Positions 25,936-34,087 of a stretch of DNA of 64,000 nt are shown here, piece by piece. The stretch comes from Bradyrhizobium betae. GTDB lineage: Bacteria; Pseudomonadota; Alphaproteobacteria; Rhizobiales; Xanthobacteraceae. A program made the position numbers and the translations under genes. Location: assembly GCF_004123905.1 (NCBI RefSeq), contig NZ_MZXW01000037.1, positions 1-64,000 of the forward strand. The letters are read 5' to 3'. The stretch's first letter is position 1. The number at the start of each line of letters is the position of its first letter. Under the pieces are notes generated by a model that was not told where the DNA came from, ran no database searches, and saw only the letters and a list, made by a program, of their open reading frames with translations.

Positions 25936-26424
25936 ATGAGTGCGTTTCGCCAGAGTGTGGAAGCCATGATCCCGGCGTTGCGCCGCTATGCCCGCGCGCT
26001 CACGCGCGACGCGGATGCGGCCGACGATCTGGTGCAGGACACGCTGGTGCGTGCGCTACGTTCGGAGCGATTGTTTCTCGGAGGCGACGTCAGGAGCTGG
26101 CTCTATACGATCCTGACCAACCTCAACAAGAACCGGCGGCGCTCGCTGGCGAGGCGCCCGCAATTCATGCAGCTGACGGAGAACAACCCGGATGCCAGCG
26201 GGACCGAAGCCGAAGGGCGCGACATCGAGAGGGCGCTCTCGACGCTGGTCGAGGAGCAGCGCTCGGTGCTGCTGCTGGTGATGCTGGAGGGCATGAGCTA
26301 CCGCGAGGTTGCCGACATCCAGGGCGTACCGATCGGCACTGTGATGTCGCGCCTGGCACGGGCGAGAGCCCACGTTAAAGCCTCGCTGGAGGGTGAGCGC
26401 CCGGCGCTCAAACGGGTGAAATGA
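25936..26424 (+). CDS. ECF-type RNA polymerase sigma factor
   Basis: A 162-residue group IV sigma factor. Region 2 (about 12-80) contains DAADDLVQDTLVRAL and VRSWLYTILTNLNKNRRR, and region 4 (about 105-155) contains MSYREVADIQGVPIGTVMSRLARAR with the helix-turn-helix. No extra domain is present. It is followed by an anti-sigma gene 106 bases downstream, which should hold it inactive at the membrane until a signal arrives. It is not EcfG, whose partners NepR and PhyR are absent here. An inverted repeat CGGAATAGCCGTTCCG lies at 25871-25886 in the upstream region. Confidence 0.93.
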   Translation: MSAFRQSVEAMIPALRRYARALTRDADAADDLVQDTLVRALRSERLFLGGDVRSWLYTILTNLNKNRRRSLARRPQFMQLTENNPDASGTEAEGRDIERALSTLVEEQRSVLLLVMLEGMSYREVADIQGVPIGTVMSRLARARAHVKASLEGERPALKRVK

Positions 26425-26530
26425 TGGCAGGGTTGATGCATCGCGCGTGCTGCATCCGCTGCACGGAGAGAGAAGCAGCGCAGTTGAACCGCGTCAGATT
26501 TTTTGGGCCGCAGAGCCAGAGACGACCGAT

Positions 26531-27301
26531 ATGAACGACCGCAATATTCCGATTACCGAAGACGAGCTGCACGCCTATATCGACGGTGAGCTGCCGGCCG
26601 AGCGCCGCGCCGATGTCGAAGCCTGGCTTGCCGCCCACCCCGAAGATGCCGAGCGGGTGCAATCCTGGCGCGCCATGGCCGAGATGCTGCATGCGCGCTA
26701 CGATTCCGTGGCCCAGGAGCCGGTGCCGGCCCGGCTGGAGCTCGAGCGGCTGGAACGTCGCCCCCGGCAATGGCTCTACAGCGCCGCCGCGGCCGTGCTG
26801 GTGGCGTTTGTCGCCGGCGGCACCGCCGGCTGGGTGGCGCACGGCGCCGCCAGCGCGCCCTCGACCTTCCAGAGCTTTACGGCGGACGCGCTCGACGCCC
26901 ACCGCCTCTACGTCGTCGAGGTCCGCCACCCCGTCGAGGTCGGCGGCAACGAGCGCGACCACCTCCAGGCCTGGCTGACCAGGCGCTGCGGCTGGACCGT
27001 GTTCGCACCGAATTTGGAGGCGAGCGGGCTGAAGCTGGTCGGCGGCCGGCTGTTGCCGGGGCCGAACGGGCCGGCATCATTCCTGATGTATGAGGGCGCC
27101 TCGGGCGAGCGGTACACGATCTACACCGCCAAGACCGAGAATGGTGCAACGCAGATGCGGTACGCGAAAACGGACAAGGACGGTGCGCTGTTCTGGGCCG
27201 AGCGCGGCGTCGGCTACGTCGTCAGTGGCGGCGGCGACCGCGATCGCCTGACCAAGGTGGCACAGGCAGTCTACGACCAGGCAGAGAAAAACGGCGGCTA
27301 A
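26531..27301 (+). CDS. Membrane anti-sigma factor
   Basis: A 256-residue protein. The cytoplasmic N-terminus ITEDELHAYIDGELPAERRADVEAWLAAHPE (residues 8-38) is a typical anti-sigma helical domain. One membrane segment (about 83-102, LYSAAAAVLVAFVAGGTAGW) is followed by a periplasmic domain ending GGGDRDRLTKVAQAVYDQ. The HxxxCxxC zinc motif of many anti-sigma factors is absent. It should bind the ECF sigma factor encoded just upstream. The ATG giving MNDRNIP is the sensible start. Confidence 0.88.
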   Translation: MNDRNIPITEDELHAYIDGELPAERRADVEAWLAAHPEDAERVQSWRAMAEMLHARYDSVAQEPVPARLELERLERRPRQWLYSAAAAVLVAFVAGGTAGWVAHGAASAPSTFQSFTADALDAHRLYVVEVRHPVEVGGNERDHLQAWLTRRCGWTVFAPNLEASGLKLVGGRLLPGPNGPASFLMYEGASGERYTIYTAKTENGATQMRYAKTDKDGALFWAERGVGYVVSGGGDRDRLTKVAQAVYDQAEKNGG

Positions 27302-27651
27302 ACAACCCGCCATAGCCCAAGCTTCGCTTGGGCGTCCTTCAAAGTACGCGGTGCCTAGATTCCGTCATTGAAAATTTGGAATCAGGACATGGGCGCGTCT
27401 CATTATCGCACCGGGTGATCACGCGATTATGAGCGGCGTTCGATCCGCCGATCGACGCGGGCGGCCTCGATTGGGGTTTTTGGTACCGCGCTGGTCCCCC
27501 TCTCGAGGCCGCACCTTTTTATCGGCTGCCCCGCCGGACAGCCGACACGTCGAGTACATGAAGCGCGACCACGCCTCAGGCATATGATGAGCATCATCTC
27601 CGCGACGATGCCCTAGGCCTCTTGGAGAAACCCCTTCAGTTCGATCTCGCC
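27302..27651. other. Intergenic region with long inverted repeat
   Basis: No gene is recognised in these 350 bases between convergent transcripts. GCCCAAGC-TTC-GCTTGGGC (27315-27333) is a hairpin just after the anti-sigma stop without a T-run. GCGGCCTCGA (27461-27470) and TCGAGGCCGC (27503-27512) form a perfect 10-base inverted repeat, extended inward by GGGG/CCCC. This could be a structured RNA or an element remnant. Confidence 0.45.
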
Positions 27652-28620
27652 CTAACCAAGCCCGCTACGTGGATTGTAGGGGTGCTGGTCCCGCCACTTC
27701 TCCATCAATGCCTCAAGCTCGGCGTCGTTCCCGTCCGGTAGCATAATCCTGATGGTGACGAAGAGATCCCCGGTTCCGCCCATTTTCGGCAAGCCCTTAC
27801 CTTTGAGACGGAAGGTCCGGCCGCTGGAGGTGTTTTTCGGGACCGAAAGCTCCACCGCATTGCCGAGGGTAGGCACGCGGACCTTGCCGCCGAGCACAGC
27901 CTCGTAAAGCGTGACCGGCAGGTCGATCCGCAAGTCGGCGCCCTCGATCTTGAAGAACGGGTGCGGCGCGATGTTGATGGTGATCAGGAGATCGCCCGGC
28001 GGATGGCCCTGAGCACTCTCGCCCTGCCCCCGCAACCGGATCTGCTGGCCCTCGGTGACGCCGGCCGGAATCTTGACGTTGAGCTCCTTGCCGTTCGGCA
28101 GCTTGACGCGCTTGTCGCCACCCTTGACCGACTCTTCCAGCGAGACGGACATGGCGACATTGACGTCGAGATCGAGTCCGATCCCGCCGGTGTCGAATTC
28201 GAACTGGGCACCGCCGCCGGCCCCGGGCCGCGCACCGCGCACCCCGCCGCCGAACATGCTGTTGAGGATGTCCTCGAACGCGCCGGCGCCCTGGCCAGGG
28301 CCCGCGCCGCCGGAGCGGAACGTATAGTTTTCGAACCCGCCGGGACCCGCGCGCCCACGCGGCCCGCCGCCGCCACCCGGAAAGCCCTGGAAGCGCGGCT
28401 TGCCGTCGGCACCGATCTCGCCGCGGTCGAACTGCTTGCGCTTGTCCTCGTCGCCGATGATCTCGTTCGCCGAATTGATCTCGGAGAAGCGCTCGGCGGC
28501 TTTCGGGTCGTCCTTGTTGCTGTCGGGATGGTGCTTCTTGGCAAGCTTGCGATAGGCGCTCTTGATCGCGGCAGCGTTGGCGCTCCGCGGCACCCCCAAG
28601 ACCTCATAGGGGTCGCGCAT
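27652..28620 (-). CDS. DnaJ C-terminal domain protein (CbpA-like co-chaperone)
   Basis: A 322-residue Hsp40 of class B. The J domain (1-70) has KHHPDSNKDD with the HPD tripeptide near 31 that stimulates DnaK ATPase. A Gly/Phe-rich linker (about 75-125) follows, then the two-barrel substrate-binding domain (about 130-310) with PAGVTEGQQIRLRGQG and GDLFVTI. The cysteine zinc-finger of true DnaJ is missing, as in CbpA. It probably assists DnaK with misfolded proteins. The gene stands alone on the minus strand. Confidence 0.93.
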   Translation of the reverse strand: MRDPYEVLGVPRSANAAAIKSAYRKLAKKHHPDSNKDDPKAAERFSEINSANEIIGDEDKRKQFDRGEIGADGKPRFQGFPGGGGGPRGRAGPGGFENYTFRSGGAGPGQGAGAFEDILNSMFGGGVRGARPGAGGGAQFEFDTGGIGLDLDVNVAMSVSLEESVKGGDKRVKLPNGKELNVKIPAGVTEGQQIRLRGQGESAQGHPPGDLLITINIAPHPFFKIEGADLRIDLPVTLYEAVLGGKVRVPTLGNAVELSVPKNTSSGRTFRLKGKGLPKMGGTGDLFVTIRIMLPDGNDAELEALMEKWRDQHPYNPRSGLG

Positions 28621-28738
28621 CCGTCACGTCTCCTTCAAGAATCGAATTGTTCAAAGGGCTCCCCGCCCCACCTGCAGACCATGTGGGGTGAGAGTGGCAT
28701 TTTTGCAACTAGTCGGGCGGCCTGATTCCCTAGGTTTG

Positions 28739-28808
28739 GAGCATGATCTTATCGGAAAACCGGTGTCCACTTTTCGCGAACGCGGCCCTTCGGGTCCGGA
28801 TCATGCTC
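28739..28808. repeat. Dispersed palindrome GAGCATGATC...GATCATGCTC (copy 2)
   Basis: Same ends as the copy at 7830-7878 and the same inner GAGCATGATCTTATCGGAAA start, but the middle is longer because of an extra hairpin-like CGCGGCCCTTCGGGTCC part. Its right end overlaps the stop codon of the next minus-strand gene (28807-28809). Confidence 0.8.
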
Positions 28809-29214
28809 AGCTCCGCCACGGCTTTAGCGTATGAATCTCCCAACGGCCACGGCTGCTTTGGCATCCGGCGCCCTGGAGCCAGCTTTCCGTGTTCCCGTTG
28901 ACATAGCTCGCCAGGAAATCGCGGCACTTGCGGCCGTCCTCGGCCGCATAGGATTGCGCGATCGGCGTGACCGAGCCCCGCGCTCCGGTTTCCGGATTTT
29001 CCCAGTGCTGGCTGGAATCCTTGTCGCCCTTGCTCAGCACGTCGGAGGCGGCGTTGCGGGCGAAGGCGAGATCTGTCTCGGTGGGCGGGGCGTCCTTCGC
29101 GAGCCGTGCGATCGAGCCGGTGAGGTCGCTGTCGTCGGCCTTGGCATAGGCGCTGGTGTCGTTGCGGGAAAAGCTGCAGCCGCCGGCGCCGAGCCCGATC
29201 AGAATCATCGTCAT
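28807..29214 (-). CDS. RT0821/Lpp0805-family surface lipoprotein
   Basis: A 135-residue protein starting MTMILIGLGAGGCSFSRN: a short leader ending in a lipobox-like GAGGC suggests a lipoprotein with Cys13 acylated. The C-terminal region GRKCRDFLASYVNGNTES followed by WLQGAGCQSSRGRWEI matches the RT0821/Lpp0805 surface protein family of unknown function. The upstream reading frame remains open but has no better start. The stop lies inside the right end of a dispersed palindrome. It is divergent from pdxH. Confidence 0.82.
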   Translation of the reverse strand: MTMILIGLGAGGCSFSRNDTSAYAKADDSDLTGSIARLAKDAPPTETDLAFARNAASDVLSKGDKDSSQHWENPETGARGSVTPIAQSYAAEDGRKCRDFLASYVNGNTESWLQGAGCQSSRGRWEIHTLKPWRS

Positions 29215-29327
29215 GACGAAGCTCGACGGCCCGATCGCCGATAGGCCAACGCGCCCCCATGCCCTATATAGGGCGGTAGCGGACAACAACGCGTTTTGGG
29301 CCGCGGGACGCAACTCGGACTCCAGAC

Positions 29328-29969
29328 ATGACCGACACGACCTCGATGAAACACCAGACACCCTTAACATCCGGTGATTTCACCGCCGCCGACGAGCCTT
29401 TTGCGCTGTTCGAGGCCTGGCTGAACGAGGCAATCAAGAGTGAGCCGAACGATCCGAACGCGATGGCGCTCGCAACGGTCGACACGGACGGGCTGCCTGA
29501 CGTGCGCATGGTGCTGATGAAAGGCTTCGATACCGATGGTTTTGTCTTCTACAGCCACATCGCCAGCCAGAAAGGCCGCGAACTCGCCGCAAATCCTAAG
29601 GCAGCGTTACTTTTTCACTGGAAGTCGCTGCGCCGTCAGGTCCGCATCCGCGGCAACGTGACGCCGGTGACGGAGGCCGAGGCCGACGCCTATTTCGCGA
29701 CCCGACCGAAGCAGGCCCAGATTGGCGCCTGGGCCAGCAAGCAGTCGCAGGAGCTCGAGAGCCGCTTCGCCTTCGAGCAGGCCATTGCCAAGGTCGCAGC
29801 CAAGCACGTCATCGGCGAGGTGCCGCGGCCGCCGGGCTGGAGCGGCTGGCGCATCACGCCCTCCCGCATCGAATTCTGGCATGACCGCCCGTTCCGCCTG
29901 CACGACCGCATCGAATTTCGCCGTGACGCAGCCGGCCAGCCATGGTCCAAGACGCGGATGTACCCGTAA
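29328..29969 (+). CDS. pdxH: Pyridoxamine 5'-phosphate oxidase
   Basis: A 213-residue FMN enzyme that oxidises pyridoxine or pyridoxamine 5'-phosphate to pyridoxal 5'-phosphate, the active B6 cofactor. FMN-binding parts VRMVLMKGFDTDGFVFYSH (near residue 64) and RQVRIRGNV (near 103) are typical, and the C-terminal signature WSGWRITPSRIEFWHDRPFR with the substrate-binding Arg-x-His region near 170-190 is complete. It is followed 20 bases later by an SDR gene and then a methyltransferase gene, possibly one operon. Confidence 0.96.
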   Translation: MTDTTSMKHQTPLTSGDFTAADEPFALFEAWLNEAIKSEPNDPNAMALATVDTDGLPDVRMVLMKGFDTDGFVFYSHIASQKGRELAANPKAALLFHWKSLRRQVRIRGNVTPVTEAEADAYFATRPKQAQIGAWASKQSQELESRFAFEQAIAKVAAKHVIGEVPRPPGWSGWRITPSRIEFWHDRPFRLHDRIEFRRDAAGQPWSKTRMYP

Positions 29970-29989
29970 GCTTTAGGCCGACCTGAAAG

Positions 29990-30748
29990 ATGTCCATGCC
30001 GCATTCGTCCAATGCGCCGCGCCGCACCCTGCTCCTGACCGGAGCAAGCCGCGGCATCGGCCATGCCACCGTGATCCGCTTCTCGTCGGCGGGCTGGCGT
30101 GTCATCACCTGCTCGCGGCATGCGTTTCCCGAGGACTGCCCGTGGGACGCGGGCCCCGAGGATCACATCCAGGTCGACCTCGGCAATCCCGCCGATACCG
30201 CGCGCGCGATCAACGACATCCGCAACCGTCTCGAAGGCGGCGCGCTGCATGCGCTGGTCAACAACGCCGCGATCTCGCCGAAGGGCCCGGGTGGCTCCAG
30301 GCTCGGCTCGGTCGACACCGATCTGGACACCTGGACGCACGTCTTCCACGTCAACTTCTTCGCGCCGATCATGATTGCACGCGGGCTGATCGAGGAACTG
30401 AAGACGGCCAAGGGCTCGGTCGTGAACGTCACCTCGATCGCGGGCTCGCGCGTGCATCCCTTCGCGGGCGCCGCCTATGCGACCTCCAAGGCCGCGTTGG
30501 CTTCTCTCACACGCGAGATGGCCTCCGACTTCGGCCGTGTCGGAGTCCGCGTCAACGCCATCGCGCCGGGCGAGATCGACACCTCGATCCTGTCGCCCGG
30601 CACCGAGAAGATCGTCGAGCAGCAGATCCCGATGCACCGCCTCGGCACGCCCGACGAGGTCGCCAAGATCATTTACGTGCTGTGCACGGATACCAGCTCC
30701 TACGTGAACGGCGCCGAGATCCACATCAACGGCGGCCAGCACGTCTAG
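29990..30748 (+). CDS. SDR family NAD(P)-dependent oxidoreductase
   Basis: A 252-residue short-chain dehydrogenase. TGASRGIGHATVIRF near residue 19 binds the cofactor, NNAAISPKG near 88 is the conserved NAG-like element, and the catalytic Ser and YATSK (near 163-167) are intact. The final segment SSYVNGAEIHINGGQHV is the usual SDR C-terminus. It is the classical type; the substrate is unknown. Close spacing suggests cotranscription with pdxH upstream and a methyltransferase 17 bases downstream. Confidence 0.92.
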   Translation: MSMPHSSNAPRRTLLLTGASRGIGHATVIRFSSAGWRVITCSRHAFPEDCPWDAGPEDHIQVDLGNPADTARAINDIRNRLEGGALHALVNNAAISPKGPGGSRLGSVDTDLDTWTHVFHVNFFAPIMIARGLIEELKTAKGSVVNVTSIAGSRVHPFAGAAYATSKAALASLTREMASDFGRVGVRVNAIAPGEIDTSILSPGTEKIVEQQIPMHRLGTPDEVAKIIYVLCTDTSSYVNGAEIHINGGQHV

Positions 30749-30765
30749 GCTAGGGCAGGCGCAGC

Positions 30766-31536
30766 ATGGGCCGGTTCGCGAGCACTGCGTCACTCTACGA
30801 GAATTTGCGGCCACCCTACCCGGGCGAATTTTTCCGCAGCGTCGCGCAAAAATGTGGCCTCTCGAAGCAGGGCAGCCTGATCGACCTCGGCACCGGACCC
30901 GGGTTGCTGGCGCTCGGCTTCGCGCCGTATGTCGGTCGCATCGTCGGCGTCGACCCTGAACCTGCAATGCTCGATGCGGCGCGACGCGCGGCTACGAGCG
31001 GGGGCCACGCGCTGACTCTGATCGAAGGCAAGGTCGAGACGCTTGGGCCCGGCATCGGCGCATTCGACGTCGTGACGATCGGCCGCGCGCTGCACTGGAT
31101 GGATCGTGAGCCGACGCTCGCGCGGATCGACCAGCTGGTCGCACGCGGTGGTGCAATTGCCATCTGCGCCTCGTTCTCGGCCACCGACGGCAGTAATCCG
31201 TGGCTCGATGGCTATAACGAGATCCGCCGCCGCTGGTCGCCGGCCAAGCTCTGGGAGGAAGCAGGCCGCGGCACGCGCACCCATCGCGATCTGCCGTCGT
31301 TCTTTCGCGGCAGCGCCTTTCAGCCCGCCGAGCTGATCACCGTCGAGACCAGCCACACTGTCAGTGTGCAGGACCTGACACACCGCACGCTCACCTACTC
31401 TTCGTCTTCTCCGGAGGCGTTGGGTGAGAATGTCGAGGCGATGCTGCGCGATGTCGAAGAGCACCTGGCTGCCTTCAGCCGCGACGGCGTCATCACCGAG
31501 ACCATCGTCTCGACGGCGCAAATCGTGAAGCGTTAA
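30766..31536 (+). CDS. Class I SAM-dependent methyltransferase
   Basis: A 256-residue methyltransferase of the UbiE/TrmR-like fold. SLIDLGTGPGLLALGFA near residue 38 is the SAM-binding motif, VGVDPEPAMLDAARRA near 61 holds the acidic residue for the ribose, and VVTIGRALHWMDRE near 103 is motif IV. The Trp-containing helix WLDGYNEIRRRWSP lies near 145. The substrate is unknown. It probably forms the end of a pdxH-SDR transcript. Confidence 0.9.
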   Translation: MGRFASTASLYENLRPPYPGEFFRSVAQKCGLSKQGSLIDLGTGPGLLALGFAPYVGRIVGVDPEPAMLDAARRAATSGGHALTLIEGKVETLGPGIGAFDVVTIGRALHWMDREPTLARIDQLVARGGAIAICASFSATDGSNPWLDGYNEIRRRWSPAKLWEEAGRGTRTHRDLPSFFRGSAFQPAELITVETSHTVSVQDLTHRTLTYSSSSPEALGENVEAMLRDVEEHLAAFSRDGVITETIVSTAQIVKR

Positions 31537-31617
31537 TCGATTCATCGAAAGACGGAAGCAAGGCGATCCAGACAACGCCGCCGCAAGACCTGGATCGCCC
31601 GCCCTTCCGTCCGTTGC

Positions 31618-31836
31618 TCAATCGACTCGAATCCGACGCGACCGTTCGCGCAGCCGTAGAGGGGCCGCGTCGATTGCAGTCGAGCAGTCGTCGTCGTTCT
31701 CGCCATCGAGCATCGGAGCACCACAGTGCCGGCACAGGCGTGCCGACATCGACGCCGCCTTGCCGCTCGCCAGAACCTGGCGATAATTCGCCAGATCGAT
31801 GACGTTGCGGAGCGACGTTATGTGTTTTTCAACCAT
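31618..31836 (-). CDS. Small protein with possible zinc-knuckle motif
   Basis: A 72-residue protein preceded by GAGGAA at a good distance. After a helical start (MVEKHITSLRNVIDLANYR) comes CRHCGAPML near residues 35-43 and a further Cys near 51, then an Arg-rich tail (RLRERSRRIR). The CxxC pair may bind zinc. No family is recognised. It lies in the gap between convergent gene groups. Confidence 0.6.
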   Translation of the reverse strand: MVEKHITSLRNVIDLANYRQVLASGKAASMSARLCRHCGAPMLDGENDDDCSTAIDAAPLRLRERSRRIRVD

Positions 31837-32043
31837 GGCTGTTCCTCGCGGCTAACATGCTGGTTATCGCAGACAAGTTTCGCGCAAACGTTCAGCCCAC
31901 CGCTCAAATTTTACCGGAGGAATTGGGGCGGCGCGCACACATCACGGCGCGGCCGCAATCCCGCTCTATTCTGCGACACCATCAGCCGTGTCTCTGTGAC
32001 CGGCGTAAGGTCTCGGTCACTATTTCCCGAGAGCGCGACGGGA

Positions 32044-33021
32044 TCAGAGCCACTTCTTCCACTTGAAGATCCAGTACGGAACGATCGCCGCGATCAGCAT
32101 CAGCACCAGCGCATACGGATAACCGTGCGCCCATTCGAGCTCCGGCATCGCCTTGAAGTTCATGCCGTAGATCGAGGCGATCAGCGTCGGCGGCATCAGG
32201 ACAACAGCCATGACCGAAAACAGCTTGATGATGTTGTTCTGCTCGAGATTGACGACACCGAGCATGGCGTCGAGCACGAAGGTGATCTTGCTGGAGAGAT
32301 AGGAGGCGTGGTCGGTCAGCGAGACGACGTCGCGCTGCATGGTCTTGAGTTGCTCGCGCATGTCCTTCGACCATTTCACGCCTTCCACCACCGCCGAGAG
32401 GAAGGCGACCACGCGGCCGATCGAGACCAGGCTCTCGCGAACCTTCGAGGTCAGATCGCCCTTGCGGCCGATCGATATCAGGATCTGGGAATATTGCTTG
32501 GCGTGGCCGTGGCGCTCGCTCTCGGGCTCGAAGATGTCGTGGCTGACCTGGTCGATCTCGGCGCCGCAGCGCTCCAGGATGTCGGCGCAGCGGTCGATCA
32601 CGGCGTCCAGCAGTTCCATCAGCACCATCTCGCCGGTGATCGCGGGCGTGCAGGAACGGGCGAGCTTGGCCTCGACCAGCGCAAACGGCTTGGGCTGGTC
32701 ATAGCGCACCGTCACCAGGCGGTGGTCGCCGAGAATGAAGGTCACCGCCGTGGTCCGGGGCATGTCGGTATCGGAGTGGCACATCAGCGTCGCGGTCATG
32801 TAGCGCGCGCCGTTCTCGATATAGAGGCGGCTGGAGATCTCGATCTCCTGCATGTCCTCCCGGGTCGGGATTGCGATGCCCGAGAGCCGCTCGACCGCCT
32901 TGTCCTCGGCCGCGGTCGGGTTGACCAGGTCGATCCACACCGCATGCTCCGGGACCGCCGCGAGGTCCTCGACGACGGCCTTCTTGAGGGAGGAGTCGGA
33001 GGGAACGAACACAGAAAACAT
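32044..33021 (-). CDS. corA: CorA-type magnesium transporter
   Basis: A 325-residue member of the CorA Mg2+/Co2+ channel family. The N-terminal two thirds form the cytoplasmic funnel with long helices (residues about 130-260), and two C-terminal membrane helices follow, the first ending in the signature YGMNF near residue 290 that builds the selectivity filter. The ATG of MFSVFVPSDSS is preferred because GGAG lies six bases upstream; an in-frame TTG two codons earlier is less likely. Neighbours give no functional clue. Confidence 0.93.
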   Translation of the reverse strand: MFSVFVPSDSSLKKAVVEDLAAVPEHAVWIDLVNPTAAEDKAVERLSGIAIPTREDMQEIEISSRLYIENGARYMTATLMCHSDTDMPRTTAVTFILGDHRLVTVRYDQPKPFALVEAKLARSCTPAITGEMVLMELLDAVIDRCADILERCGAEIDQVSHDIFEPESERHGHAKQYSQILISIGRKGDLTSKVRESLVSIGRVVAFLSAVVEGVKWSKDMREQLKTMQRDVVSLTDHASYLSSKITFVLDAMLGVVNLEQNNIIKLFSVMAVVLMPPTLIASIYGMNFKAMPELEWAHGYPYALVLMLIAAIVPYWIFKWKKWL

Positions 33022-33349
33022 GCACAACTCCAGCGAGGGCCTGCGACAGAATGACAGCCCTTAGCGCGATTCTGACAAGTTCATGATGACAAGCACATTA
33101 ACGGAGCGTTTGCATTTGTGGCGGCACCGTGGCCTGAAATCGACAGTTCGGCACGCTTTGCCCAAAAACCGGCTCCCGGTCGCAAAACTTGCGGCAAAAA
33201 AGCCACAGGTAAGGTCTCGCAGCGCGGGAAAAGGTCCGAAAGGCTGGAATTGTGGCAGATTTCAACGATAATAGAGGTCAACGGAGTCGTGGTCTTTGAG
33301 CTTGGCTCAAGCTCCGCGAAAGCTTGTTGTTGTCGATTGGAACCAAATC
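33022..33349. other. Divergent intergenic region between corA and the L,D-transpeptidase
   Basis: The 328 bases separate divergent genes and presumably carry both promoters. I see no RNA gene, riboswitch or recognisable operator. Confidence 0.4.
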
Positions 33350-34036
33350 ATGTCGTCGCTGAAAGTTTTGCTGGGTGTTTTGGCCGCTGGCCTGATGCTG
33401 TCGGGCTGCATGCAGGCCACGCATTTTGAAGCGACCGACACCAAGGCCTTCAAGCCGAAGGACAAGGAACTCCTTGCCAAGGTTCGGTACGAGAACACTC
33501 CGGTCGCGGAGCCGTTCCGGCGCGCCATCGTCGATTACCATCGCAAGGAATCGCCGGGCTCGATCGTGGTCGATTCCGACAACCATTATCTCTACTACGT
33601 GATGGATGGCGGCAAGGCGATCCGCTACGGCATCACCGTCGGCGAAGAAGCGATGGCCTGGTCGGGCATCGCCAAGGTCGGCAGCATGACCGAATGGCCG
33701 GCCTGGCACCCCACCCCCGGCGAGATTTCGCGCCTCGGCGTGCCGACCTTCGTTGCGCCCGGTCCGGACAATCCGATGGGCTCCCGCGCGATGTATCTCT
33801 ACTCCGGCGGCAAGGACACGCTGTTCCGCATCCACGGCACCAACCAGCCGGAATATATCGGCGCCTCGATCTCGTCGGGCTGCATCCGCCTGACCAATGA
33901 GGACGCGATCGACCTCTATGGCCGCGTCAAGGTCGGCACCATCGTCGTGGTGCTTGAGCCCAAGCACGGCGACTCGCCCTACAACTCGCGCCTCGCGCTC
34001 GGCGGCGGCGGAACGGGCCAGGCGGGCAGCTACTGA
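33350..34036 (+). CDS. L,D-transpeptidase (YkuD domain) lipoprotein
   Basis: A 228-residue peptidoglycan cross-linking enzyme that forms 3-3 bonds or attaches proteins to the cell wall. LAAGLMLSGC is a lipobox, so Cys is residue 20 or close to it and the protein should be a membrane-anchored lipoprotein. The YkuD domain (about 75-205) contains RIHGTNQP near 161 and SSGCIRLTNEDAIDLYGRV near 177-195 with the catalytic Cys. The ATG giving MSSLKVLLG starts the leader exactly. It is followed by a bidirectional terminator. Confidence 0.92.
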   Translation: MSSLKVLLGVLAAGLMLSGCMQATHFEATDTKAFKPKDKELLAKVRYENTPVAEPFRRAIVDYHRKESPGSIVVDSDNHYLYYVMDGGKAIRYGITVGEEAMAWSGIAKVGSMTEWPAWHPTPGEISRLGVPTFVAPGPDNPMGSRAMYLYSGGKDTLFRIHGTNQPEYIGASISSGCIRLTNEDAIDLYGRVKVGTIVVVLEPKHGDSPYNSRLALGGGGTGQAGSY

Positions 34037-34060
34037 TCGCCTCCCAATCTCTGATATCCA

Positions 34061-34087
34061 AAAGCGCCGGTTTTACCGGCGCTTTTT
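34061..34087. terminator. Shared bidirectional terminator for convergent genes
   Basis: AAAGCGCCGG-TTTTA-CCGGCGCTTTTTT is an intrinsic terminator for the L,D-transpeptidase gene, with a six-T run on the plus strand. The stop codon of the convergent extensin-like gene (34073-34075) lies in the loop, so its last codons for KKRR are read from the stem. On the minus strand four Ts follow the hairpin. Confidence 0.88.
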
